This document shows positions 17,857 through 25,614 of a DNA stretch of 54,177 nt, piece by piece. Made by a program: the position numbers and the translations under genes. Location: NCBI GenBank assembly GCA_016928995.1, contig JAFGJS010000111.1:1-54177 (forward strand), in the 5' to 3' direction. Numbering within the stretch: position 1 is the first letter of the stretch; every line of letters starts with the position of its first letter. This stretch comes from Candidatus Sumerlaeota bacterium. Its GTDB lineage: Bacteria; Sumerlaeota; Sumerlaeia; JAFGJS01. The notes below the pieces were generated by a model, which was given only the letters and a program-made list of their open reading frames with translations, ran no database searches and was not told the origin of the DNA.

Positions 17857-18813
17857 ATGCATACACGTAAACTGGGAAACACCGAGCTGGAACTCACCGT
17901 CATCGGCTTCGGGGCCTGGGCCATCGGCGGAGGCTGGAAATACGGCTGGGGGCCGCAGGACGACGACGACTCGATCCGCGCGATCCAACGCGCCGTGGAG
18001 CTCGGCGTGAACTGGATCGACACCGCCGCGGTGTACGGACTCGGCCGCTCGGAGCAGGTTGTCGGCCGCGCGATCAAGGGCCTGCGCGACGACCTGATCA
18101 TCGCGACGAAATGCTCCCGCACTTGGGACGATGCGGGCGAGATCGGCTGCTGCCTCAAGGCGGAATCCGTCCTGCGCGAATGCGAGGACAGCCTCCGGCG
18201 GCTCGAAATCGACGTCATCGACCTCTACCAGATCCACTGGCCGCTGGACGATCCGCATCTCGAAGAGGGCTGGGAGGCGATCCAAAAGCTGATCGAACAA
18301 GGCAAAGTCCGTTACGCCGGCGTGTCGAATTGCAGCCCGAAGCAAATGGAGCGCCTGCGTCCGCTGGGGCCGGTCGCCTCGCTCCAGCCGCCGTACAGCC
18401 TGCTGGAACGCCGCGTCGAGCAGCAGCACCTGCCGTATTGCGCGGAGCACAACATCGGCGTCGTAGCCTACAGCCCGATGCGCTCCGGCCTGCTCACGGG
18501 AAAATGGACGGCAGAGCGCACCGACGCGCTGGCGCCGGACGACTGGCGGCGCAAGGCAAAGGACTTCAATCCGCCGATGCTGGAGAAAAACTTGGAATTC
18601 GTAGAGCGCCTGAAAGCCATCGCCGAGGACCGCGGCTGTTCCGTGGGGCAGCTGTCCATCGCGTGGGTTTTGCGCCGGCCGGAGGTCACCGCCGCCATCG
18701 TCGGCGCGCGCAACCCGCGCCAGATCGAGGAGACCGTTCCGGCGGAAAGCATTACGCTGACCGGCGACGAGCTCGCGCGCATCGATCAAGCGCTGCTCAT
18801 CTTCAAGGAATGA
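17857..18813 (+). CDS. Aldo/keto reductase
   Basis: A 318-residue NADPH-dependent oxidoreductase with the (beta/alpha)8 AKR fold. Signature stretches are GNTELELTVIGFGAWAIGGG at the start, GVNWIDTAAVYGLGRSEQVV (catalytic Asp and Tyr), LIIATKCS (catalytic Lys), DLYQIHWP (catalytic His), and AYSPMRSGLLTGK plus VGARNPRQIEE in the cofactor-binding part. Substrate is not predictable. AAAGGA lies 7 bases before the ATG, and the gap to the CPBP gene is 28 bases, suggesting an operon of YjbQ, CPBP and AKR genes. Confidence 0.94.
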   Translation: MHTRKLGNTELELTVIGFGAWAIGGGWKYGWGPQDDDDSIRAIQRAVELGVNWIDTAAVYGLGRSEQVVGRAIKGLRDDLIIATKCSRTWDDAGEIGCCLKAESVLRECEDSLRRLEIDVIDLYQIHWPLDDPHLEEGWEAIQKLIEQGKVRYAGVSNCSPKQMERLRPLGPVASLQPPYSLLERRVEQQHLPYCAEHNIGVVAYSPMRSGLLTGKWTAERTDALAPDDWRRKAKDFNPPMLEKNLEFVERLKAIAEDRGCSVGQLSIAWVLRRPEVTAAIVGARNPRQIEETVPAESITLTGDELARIDQALLIFKE

Positions 18814-18859
18814 GTACTTTGAGTTGCTCTTACTCTGTTAAAAACTTTGGGAAATCACA

Positions 18860-18934
18860 CTCGTTCTCGTCCTCGTTCTCGAAAATAAGCTTCAAAGGGA
18901 CGCGATCACGATCAAAACGAGTACGAACGCGAAC
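18860..18934. repeat. Six-base-periodic degenerate inverted repeat, copy 2
   Basis: The left arm (18860-18881) consists of CTCGTT, CTCGTC, CTCGTT, CTCG; the right arm (18901-18934) contains GATCAC, GATCAA, AACGAG, TACGAA, CGCGAA. The arms are partly complementary, with a six-base period. It sits in the 133-base gap between the aldo/keto reductase and the beta-helix gene. Confidence 0.7.
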
Positions 18935-18952
18935 CTGTCTAAAGGTGTGTTG

Positions 18953-20794
18953 ATGCGGAATTATCTGTTCATCGTTGCGATAGCATTCTGTTTGGCGAGG
19001 GGAAACATCGCATGTTCCTCCACGCTGATCGTCGGCGCGGGTGGCGATTACACCGCGATCCAGCCGGCCATCGATGCGGCCGTGGAGGGCGATGAGATTA
19101 TCGTAACATCGGGCACTTATTACGAAAATATCGAATTTGGCGGGAAGAATATCATTCTGCGCTCCACCGATCCCTTGGATGAAGACGTGGTGACGAGCAC
19201 AGTGATCGACGGACAGGGGTTGCTGCCAGTCGTTATTTTCAGCGGAGATGAGGGCACGACCAGCGTGGTGAGCGGTTTCACAATTCGTAACGGCCTGGGG
19301 ATTATGTACCTGTTCGATCTGGGCAGCGAGATTGTAGTCGAGTATTGGGGCGGAGGCATTTATGGCAACTCGACGCAGGCGCAAATTGATCATTGCCATA
19401 TCCGGGAGAATCAGGCCCACACAGGCATGTCAGTTTATTATGCCGGGAGTGTGTTGCACAATGTCATTGAAGATAATATCAACCTTCCCGATACTGGCTC
19501 GGTAAGCTTCGGATCGGCTTCGGATATCCGCGCCTGTGTGGGCGAGATCGCCTATAACAGGATTGAAAATGATCGTCAGGGAAAAGGCATTTCTAATTCA
19601 GCATACTACATCCACCATAATTATATCACGCGTTGTGAAGTCGGCATTGGAGGATTTGGCGTTGTGGAGCGCAACATTGTTATCGACAATGATTCTATCG
19701 GGATCAGTGGCATCGAAGATTATCAGGAGATTAGTGGAATTATTACTGGGAACATTATTTGGGATTGCACATATCGTGGTATATGGTCATCCGATGCCCC
19801 GATATATAACAATATCATCTGCTTTAATAATCTTAACGGAGATTCGTTTTATGGTGGCGGGATTGATGGTTGCGACGGACTTATTTCGCATAATCTAGTT
19901 GCGTTTAATTATGCATCGTTGTTGGGAGGAGGCATATTTGATTGCCAAGGCGAAATTACGAATAATATTTTATGGGGGAATATAGCGGATTTAAATGGTT
20001 CACAGATTACAGGCACTACTACTCCGACATATTGTCTGATCGAAGGAACGACTCTGGGCGACGACACGAATTCAACTGCGACGCCGTTATTCGCGGATGC
20101 TTGGGCGTTGGATTTCCGGCTGCTGCCGGGTTCACCGGGAATCGATCACGGAACCAGCGCAGGATTGACGCTGGATTTTCTCAGCAATGCGCGTCCGCAG
20201 GACGGCGATGGCTTAGGGGCAGGCTCCACAGGCGATGGTCTGGACTTTGACATTGGTCCGTATGAAGCGGCGACGGATTATCGGGTTGACGCAATTCGCA
20301 GCTATATCCTGGGCCAAACAACAACCACGGATTCTCTACTCGGTTCGCCCTGGCCTGCCGAATGGCCGGAAGAATGGATCGCGGAACTGCAAGCCATCGA
20401 ACTCCCCACGACTGCCGTGGCGATGCTGACTTCCTACACGCTGCAAACGGGCGGCGTAACGACGACTTCCACGCTGGACATAAACGCCGATGGACGACTC
20501 GACGCTGCCGACATCGTGCTGGCTGTCACAACACGCTCCTCATCTTCTTCCCCATCGTCTGAAAAGAAACCGTCTTCAGTCATTTCGCGCACCGCCTCCT
20601 CTGCTAACCAATCATATATCACGCGCTGGCATCCTCCCGCGCTCAAACCAATGCCTGAGCGCCGTCCCTTTCCCATCGAGCCCTACCGTGAACGCTACGG
20701 TAAATACGCCGAAGCGATCTGGAAACTCGAAAACACCAAACATCCCGGCAAAGGTCCAATCATCGTCGATCTGCGGGAATACGAAAATCAATAG
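18953..20794 (+). CDS. Secreted right-handed beta-helix protein with dockerin-like loop
   Basis: A 613-residue exported protein. An N-terminal signal (FIVAIAFCLARGNIACS) is followed by GAGGDYTAIQPAIDAAVEGDEI, the standard opening of pectate-lyase-like beta-helices, and then many N-x-I/D-x-N repeats (about residues 60-380). At about 505 it has DINADGRLDAADIV, a calcium-binding loop as in type I dockerin or EF-hand repeats, then a Ser-rich linker and an 80-residue basic tail. The ATG at 18953 follows AAAGGTG by 5-6 bases. The middle of the gene is much richer in A+T than its ends. It could bind or cut polysaccharide; no catalytic residues are evident. Confidence 0.82.
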   Translation: MRNYLFIVAIAFCLARGNIACSSTLIVGAGGDYTAIQPAIDAAVEGDEIIVTSGTYYENIEFGGKNIILRSTDPLDEDVVTSTVIDGQGLLPVVIFSGDEGTTSVVSGFTIRNGLGIMYLFDLGSEIVVEYWGGGIYGNSTQAQIDHCHIRENQAHTGMSVYYAGSVLHNVIEDNINLPDTGSVSFGSASDIRACVGEIAYNRIENDRQGKGISNSAYYIHHNYITRCEVGIGGFGVVERNIVIDNDSIGISGIEDYQEISGIITGNIIWDCTYRGIWSSDAPIYNNIICFNNLNGDSFYGGGIDGCDGLISHNLVAFNYASLLGGGIFDCQGEITNNILWGNIADLNGSQITGTTTPTYCLIEGTTLGDDTNSTATPLFADAWALDFRLLPGSPGIDHGTSAGLTLDFLSNARPQDGDGLGAGSTGDGLDFDIGPYEAATDYRVDAIRSYILGQTTTTDSLLGSPWPAEWPEEWIAELQAIELPTTAVAMLTSYTLQTGGVTTTSTLDINADGRLDAADIVLAVTTRSSSSSPSSEKKPSSVISRTASSANQSYITRWHPPALKPMPERRPFPIEPYRERYGKYAEAIWKLENTKHPGKGPIIVDLREYENQ

Positions 20795-20813
20795 ATTCCA
20801 TTTTATAACCTGG

Positions 20814-20943
20814 CAGTCCGTTGAAAAACGTATTGCCGGCTAGGATTGTGGCGCCGGCGTCCCGCCGGCCTCAATCAACACAATCCTCGATATTTCCTAA
20901 ATGCCAGCGGGACGCTGGCGCTACGGGTTTTCAACGGGCTGTG
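20814..20943. repeat. MITE-like inverted repeat with CCGTTGAAAA termini
   Basis: The outer ends are CAGTCCGTTGAAAA on the left and its near-complement (TTTTCAACGGGCTG) on the right. Inside are AGGATTGTG (20842-20850) with its perfect complement CACAATCCT (20881-20889), and 22-base arms of the form GTxGCGCCxGCGTCCCGCxGGC that differ at three positions. Such a nested layout resembles a small non-autonomous mobile element. The right arm overlaps the 3' end of the LAB_N gene and supplies its stop codon. Confidence 0.75.
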
Positions 20944-21784
20944 AGGCTTTGTTTTTTTCCGCTTTCCAGTAGATCAGGTAAAGGTTGTAACAATACACCG
21001 GCGCGCCCGTGAGCTGGCCCAACACGCCGATCGGATCGCTGCGCACGATGAAGTACAGCAGCAGCATGATGTTGCCCGCCAGCGCCATCCACCAGAAGGA
21101 GTTGGGAATCACGCTGCGCCGGGCGCGTTCGCTGGCGAGCCATTGCACGATGAAGCGTCCGGAAAACACCCCGGCGCCCAGGAAACCCAGCGTCAGAATA
21201 GGCCATGCCGGAACAACAAGCCCCAGCAAGGGCAGCACGAACGATTGCGGATCGGGCTGGTTCATCACCTCGCGCGGACCTTCGCGCCAGATCGCAAGCA
21301 TAAACAGCGCGCTGACCAGCGCAAACACGGCGCCGATGATCGCCGCGCCGCCGCGACGGATGCGCCGCGGCAAGACTTCGCGATGCAACAGGTAAATGTT
21401 GCGCAGGTAAATCCCCAGCATGACCGCCTGATGCAGCACGCCGACCGGATCGGAGCGCACATAAAAGTACGTCATCAGGACTGCCCCGGCGAGCGCGGAG
21501 AGATGCCAGAACTCCGGCGGCACAACGCTGCGGCCCGCGCGCTTGCTGGCCCAGGCCTGCACCAGCATCCGCGCGGTGAAGAGGATCTGGCCGGCCAATC
21601 CGAACAACAGCAGCGGCGTGGAGTCGATGATCCAGCCCAGACCCGGCATGCGGAAATGCGTCGGATCAGGCGTGGCCGACTGCGCGAACAACAGCCCGGC
21701 GGAACCGAGCAGGAATCCCAAAGCCAAGCCGGCGAGAATTTTCGTTTTGTGAATCACGGTCGATGCATGCCTGTGATTAGTCAT
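20921..21784 (-). CDS. Tandem lipid-A-synthase N-terminal-domain (LAB_N) membrane protein
   Basis: An integral membrane protein with two copies of the LAB_N domain, otherwise found as a small protein or at the N-terminus of LpxB. Each copy has the pattern G-x-x-x-x-F-x-x-R-x-x-x-Q-W/A-x-x-S, R-S-V-x-P, FW, and YxxVRSDPxGVLxQ: the first with ARMLVQAWASKRAGRSVVPP and YVRSDPVGVLHQ, the second with GRFIVQWLASERARRSVIP and IVRSDPIGVLGQ. Function is not established; an envelope lipid role is likely. The start is uncertain: the frame is open to 21982, and 21784 is the ATG before the first membrane helix. The last residues QPVENP and the stop are encoded by the inverted repeat at 20814-20943. Confidence 0.85.
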   Translation of the reverse strand: MTNHRHASTVIHKTKILAGLALGFLLGSAGLLFAQSATPDPTHFRMPGLGWIIDSTPLLLFGLAGQILFTARMLVQAWASKRAGRSVVPPEFWHLSALAGAVLMTYFYVRSDPVGVLHQAVMLGIYLRNIYLLHREVLPRRIRRGGAAIIGAVFALVSALFMLAIWREGPREVMNQPDPQSFVLPLLGLVVPAWPILTLGFLGAGVFSGRFIVQWLASERARRSVIPNSFWWMALAGNIMLLLYFIVRSDPIGVLGQLTGAPVYCYNLYLIYWKAEKNKASQPVENP

Positions 21785-22246
21785 CAAAACAGATGTTACG
21801 CCCCGCATTAATCCAGCCGCCGCCGTTAATCCAAGCATCGGCTGCTGACTTCTACCATTAACCAACCGCCGGTCACCGGCTGCCACCGGCGTGAAACGAA
21901 CAAAATCCGAGCCGGTTGCCATTTGCCGGCGATAGCCTGCGTGAAACTGGTTAGACCCCGAATTTATTCGGGGGCAATGCAACGCCTATTCCAGAATAGC
22001 CCGCTTTAGCGGGCGTCCAACACAACGCGGCAATCGTCGAATAATAAGCGTACAACATCCTGCGTAACATCCGATTATAATTGACGCAAAGGGGTTCTCA
22101 TGTTCGCGGGCAAATTGCAAGCGGATTTCCCATCGTCTTGATCGCTGGAACGACGCGGACGTTCCTCAAAAAAAAGCCGGCCGGGGGTAACCCGGCCGGA
22201 AAAGGAAGGATTCTATCTATGAAAGGCCTGGAAAGACGTAAAAGGC
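21785..22246. other. Intergenic region with two TTTA-loop hairpins and a terminator
   Basis: Between the LAB_N gene and the VIT/vWA gene. It holds two short perfect hairpins with the same TTTA loop, CCCCGAA/TTTA/TTCGGGG (21956-21973) and GCCCGC/TTTA/GCGGGC (21999-22014), and the strong terminator at 22168-22199. The frame of the LAB_N gene stays open to 21982, so part of this stretch may be its N-terminus. I see no other gene. Confidence 0.5.
22168..22199 (-). terminator. Rho-independent terminator of the VIT/vWA gene
   Basis: On the minus strand CCGGCCGGG, a 5-base loop and CCCGGCCGG form a perfect 9-bp stem (22177-22199), followed by eight T residues (22168-22175). It lies about 50 bases after the stop of the gene ending at 22247. 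Confidence 0.88.
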
Positions 22247-24568
22247 CTACATAGCGAGTTTTTTTCGCAGCGCGCTGGTGAGTTCGTCCTCGCCTTCGTC
22301 GCTGATGATCACGATGCGCCCGTTCAGTTCGAACGCGACGCGCTCCCCAAGCGCTAATGCCTCTTTCAATTCCGGACGAAGCTTCAGCAACTCGAAATAT
22401 GCGTCGCTCAAGGCATGAATCTTGATCTCTTCCGCCTTGTCGCCTTCACCCTTGCGGAGTTCAAGGACCTTTTCATCGATCCAGAATCCGCCGCTCAAAT
22501 GGAACGTGCGGCTCGATGCTGTTTTGACAATCAAACGCTCGGATTTGTTCCCTTTAATTTTTTCGCTCGCTTTAAGGTCGCTCAGGGCCATGCTATAATT
22601 CACCGCCGCCTCGCCGGATGCGTCGCGCTCCCTATATGCAAAACCTTCGCCCGCGCTGAGCGGCGCCTCCGCCTCCTGCCGCATGGACCAAGCATGATCC
22701 GCCGCGCCGTCAAAGCCGCCCATGGATTGCGTTGGGGCGTCCGCTCCCGCCGATCGTCCCAAGGCATGCCGTATCACGATCTCATCGCCAGACTGCCCTG
22801 GAGCATTCGGCCTTGCCTCTGCGATACGGCGATCCATGAAAACCGGCTCGCTATCCTCCGTCACGAGATAGCTCGTGTACGGCGTCACCACGCCGTATTT
22901 CTTCGCCAGGGCGATCACCTCCTCGCGCAGTTCATCGCTCTCGCCGTTGGCGCGGATGTTCTCCAGCAGATAGCCGATCTTCCGCGAGCCCCAGAGCGTC
23001 TCGACAAATTCATTTTCGTCTTCCTGCTGCTTGAAGGTCTCCTCGTAAACGAACTTGCGATCCTTGCTCCCGGTCTTTCCCGTGAGCGTGATCGCCGCCG
23101 AACCCGCATCGGAGTAACGGCCGAACACCGTGAGCTGATCGCCGGAAAATAAATCCGGCAGCGGCTTGGGATACAGCTCGCTCACGCCGCCTTTATTAAA
23201 TTGCAGCTCCAGCCCCGTGAGGACCGGCGCGCTGATTTTCTGGAACAGCCCGCCGATGCGCGCCTCCAGGTCGTCGTCATTCGTGATGAACGCGCTCGCC
23301 GCGCGCGTGGCGTTGGCGATCTCGTCGCACAACCGAGCGTTCACATCGTATCCCACGCCGCAAACGAACACGCGCAGGTTCGACGTGTTGCGCTCCTTCA
23401 ATCCCTTGAGTATTTGATCCGCGTTTGTTACACCGATTGTCGGCAAGCCGTCGGTGATGAACAGCACCATGTGCAACCGGCCCTTGTCCGCTTCATGCTT
23501 GATCGCCAGCGCCAGCGCCTCGTCGATGTTCGTGCCCCCCGACGGCCGCAGCTTATCGATCCAGTCGTCCGCGCGTTTGCGCCAATTGTCGGTCGGCTCC
23601 ACAAAGTCCTCGTGAAACGCCTCGGCCTCGGTGGAAAACGCCACGATGTTGAAACGATCCACGTCGCGCATCCCCGCCACGCATTGCTTCAGCGCCTCCT
23701 TCGCCTGCTTGATCTTCTCGCCGCGCATCGAACCCGACCGGTCGAGCACAAAGGTGAAATCGACAGGCTGCAACTCCTCGCCGGCCAGTTCCTCCGACGG
23801 CGAGATCAGCAGCATGAACGAGCCCGGCTGATCGTCATACGGCCGGTGCGTCAACAGGCTCACGCCCACGTCATCTTTGGATAGCGTATAGAAGCACTCG
23901 AAGTAACTGCGCTCCTCGCCGGAAGATTTTTCACTCACGGACGCCGTCCAATGCGTGTCGCTCTTGCGCTCCGTATCCAGCTCGTGCGTCGGCGAATACA
24001 CCGCGCGGATCGGCGTGCTTGAACGAATGTCGAGCGAAAGATCGAGATCCTTTGCTCCGTTCTTCGGCGCATCCAGCGGCCAGCGAAAGCCAACGATGCT
24101 GTTGTCGCGCTTGAGCAACTGCGAAATATGCAGCGTGATCTCCGCATGCCCCCGCGCCGGAACCGGATAGATGCTGGCCTTGAACAGCTCGTGGTCCATC
24201 ATCTCGATCAGCCCCGGATCGCGCATGCGCCGCACGATGTCGGTGTAAATTTGACGCGCCTTGTCCTTCTCCAGCACCTCGCCGGCCATCTTCTTGCCGT
24301 TCATCATCATCTCGAAATCCGTCACCTGCGCGCCCGGCGGCAATGGAAACATGAACTCGCACTCCAGATCGCGCGGATGCGGATTGTAGAACTTCAGATC
24401 AACCGCGATCTGCGCCGCCTGCTCCTTGATCTCCACCCGCATCTTGCTTTCGTCCAGCCGCAGCGGGCCAAATTCCGGCGCGCGCGGCAACAGAATAATC
24501 CGCGCCTGAACCGAAGCACCCATCAGCATCGCCGCCGCTATCAAAACTCCCGTCAAGATCCGTCGCAT
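22247..24568 (-). CDS. VIT and von Willebrand factor A domain protein
   Basis: A 773-residue exported protein of the inter-alpha-trypsin-inhibitor heavy-chain type. Residues 1-22 are a signal peptide. A VIT domain spans about residues 35-155 (FYNPHPRDLECEFMFPLPP, GKKMAGEVLEKDKARQIY). A vWA domain starts near 270 with a complete metal-binding MIDAS, D276-x-S278-x-S280 in VLDRSGSMRGEK, and continues with SGGTNIDEALALA and VLFITDGLPT. The last 200 residues are less conserved. Such proteins are thought to mediate protein binding at the cell surface. The start has GGAGGA close upstream; a clear terminator follows. Confidence 0.93.
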   Translation of the reverse strand: MRRILTGVLIAAAMLMGASVQARIILLPRAPEFGPLRLDESKMRVEIKEQAAQIAVDLKFYNPHPRDLECEFMFPLPPGAQVTDFEMMMNGKKMAGEVLEKDKARQIYTDIVRRMRDPGLIEMMDHELFKASIYPVPARGHAEITLHISQLLKRDNSIVGFRWPLDAPKNGAKDLDLSLDIRSSTPIRAVYSPTHELDTERKSDTHWTASVSEKSSGEERSYFECFYTLSKDDVGVSLLTHRPYDDQPGSFMLLISPSEELAGEELQPVDFTFVLDRSGSMRGEKIKQAKEALKQCVAGMRDVDRFNIVAFSTEAEAFHEDFVEPTDNWRKRADDWIDKLRPSGGTNIDEALALAIKHEADKGRLHMVLFITDGLPTIGVTNADQILKGLKERNTSNLRVFVCGVGYDVNARLCDEIANATRAASAFITNDDDLEARIGGLFQKISAPVLTGLELQFNKGGVSELYPKPLPDLFSGDQLTVFGRYSDAGSAAITLTGKTGSKDRKFVYEETFKQQEDENEFVETLWGSRKIGYLLENIRANGESDELREEVIALAKKYGVVTPYTSYLVTEDSEPVFMDRRIAEARPNAPGQSGDEIVIRHALGRSAGADAPTQSMGGFDGAADHAWSMRQEAEAPLSAGEGFAYRERDASGEAAVNYSMALSDLKASEKIKGNKSERLIVKTASSRTFHLSGGFWIDEKVLELRKGEGDKAEEIKIHALSDAYFELLKLRPELKEALALGERVAFELNGRIVIISDEGEDELTSALRKKLAM

Positions 24569-24730
24569 GATCGTCCTCCGATATCATTCAATCGCAGGCT
24601 CACCGGCCCGCATTCTTCCTGACTCAATCTACCATCGTTTATATATACGGAATCCACGAAAAAAGGTTAGTGGAAGAATTTGGCAAATGCATTCGGGAAA
24701 GAAGAAGTGAATATGACAATCCAGGGCGCT

Positions 24731-24828
24731 ATAAAAAAATTCACACAAAGGCACGAAGATCACAAAGAACCGATTTTTATGAAGCAAAATTAATGTTATG
24801 CTCTTTGTGTCTCTGTGCCTTTGTGTGA
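24731..24828. repeat. Dispersed inverted repeat ACACAAAGGCACGAAG, with U-tract
   Basis: The left arm 24741-24768 and right arm 24802-24828 are about 27 bases and complementary except for one indel and a few mismatches. On the minus strand the hairpin is followed by TTTTTTT (24732-24738), so it can act as a terminator for the leu genes. The left arm plus CACAAAGAACCGATTT recurs almost unchanged at 49429-49470. The rest of the leuD-VIT gap shows nothing else. Confidence 0.75.
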
Positions 24829-24855
24829 TCCTTTCAATTCTATGAGGTTCTCTGC

Positions 24856-25365
24856 TTAAACGGACTGCTGCTCCAGGCGGCTCTTGACGTAAGGCACAAG
24901 GCCGCCCGCTTCGAGGATTTGGAAAACTTCTTCCGGCAAGGGGGCGAATGCATACGTCGCGACGCCGTTGACTCCGATCCGGCCGTTGGCCAGATCCACA
25001 CTGACCGTGTCGCCCGGCTGGATCCGACCCACGAGCTCCGGACACGCCACGATGGGCAGACCGAGGTTGATCGCGTTACGGAAATAAATCCGCGAGAACG
25101 ATCCGGCCACGACGCACGCCACGCCGGCGGCCTTGAGGCACGTGGCCGCTTGCTCGCGCGAGGAGCCGCAGCCGAAATTCTTGCCCGCCACAACGATATC
25201 GCCCGGCTGCACGGCGCCAGCGAACGAAGGATCGGCGTCCTCCATCGCGTGCTGCGCCATCTCCACCGGATCATTGATCGTATAGGTGTACTTGCCGGGG
25301 AAGATCACATCCGTATTTACATCATCCCCAAACACCCAGGCCTTGCCGCTGAATTGCTGTTGCAT
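24856..25365 (-). CDS. leuD: 3-isopropylmalate dehydratase small subunit (LeuD)
   Basis: Swivelling-domain subunit that works with LeuC to isomerise 2- and 3-isopropylmalate in leucine synthesis. The pattern GKAWVFGDDVNTDVIFPGKY at the start, then GKNFGCGSSREQA (substrate-binding loop), and FSRIYFRNAINLGLPI are all conserved. Length 169 from the ATG at 25365 matches the short, archaeal-type LeuD. The frame runs on to 25431 but through repeat-like sequence, so I reject the longer start. Unusually, about 250 bases of nested hairpins separate it from leuC. Confidence 0.94.
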   Translation of the reverse strand: MQQQFSGKAWVFGDDVNTDVIFPGKYTYTINDPVEMAQHAMEDADPSFAGAVQPGDIVVAGKNFGCGSSREQAATCLKAAGVACVVAGSFSRIYFRNAINLGLPIVACPELVGRIQPGDTVSVDLANGRIGVNGVATYAFAPLPEEVFQILEAGGLVPYVKSRLEQQSV

Positions 25366-25383
25366 GAGTGAAGGCGAGAGGAA

Positions 25384-25592
25384 AACCTTTTTGAAAAAAG
25401 GTGAAAACAAACCGACAACCGCATTGCGCAACAGTCCGCCGGACTTTTTCGCTCTCTCGCGCTCTCCTTTCCAAAAACTTTATGACTTTTCGCTGAACAT
25501 GCGCCTGCGCCTTTGCGCAGGCGCATGTTCATAAAAGTTTTGGGGGATGGGGGGCGGGGGAAGGAGACCTTTTTCAAAAGGTCCCTTCCCCC
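25384..25592. repeat. Cluster of four hairpins in the leuC-leuD spacer
   Basis: Four inverted repeats sit between leuC and leuD. ACCTTTTT/AAAAAGGT lies at 25384-25401. A perfect 16-bp stem GAACATGCGCCTGCGC with a 4-base loop lies at 25495-25530. It is enclosed by a 13-14-bp outer pair, CCAAAAACTTTATG and CATAAAAGTTTTGG (25471-25484, 25530-25543). A fourth, about 17-bp stem built on GGGGGAAGG and GACCTTTT is at 25556-25592. The first and last hairpins share the CCTTTTxxAAAAGG core, so the cluster looks like one composite element. Confidence 0.78.
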
Positions 25593-25614
25593 GCATCTCT
25601 TCCCATTTTCCATC

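Noticed and set aside
24856-25431. Long 191-residue form of LeuD
   Set aside because: The extra 22 residues are encoded by the hairpin cluster and are not part of the LeuD family.
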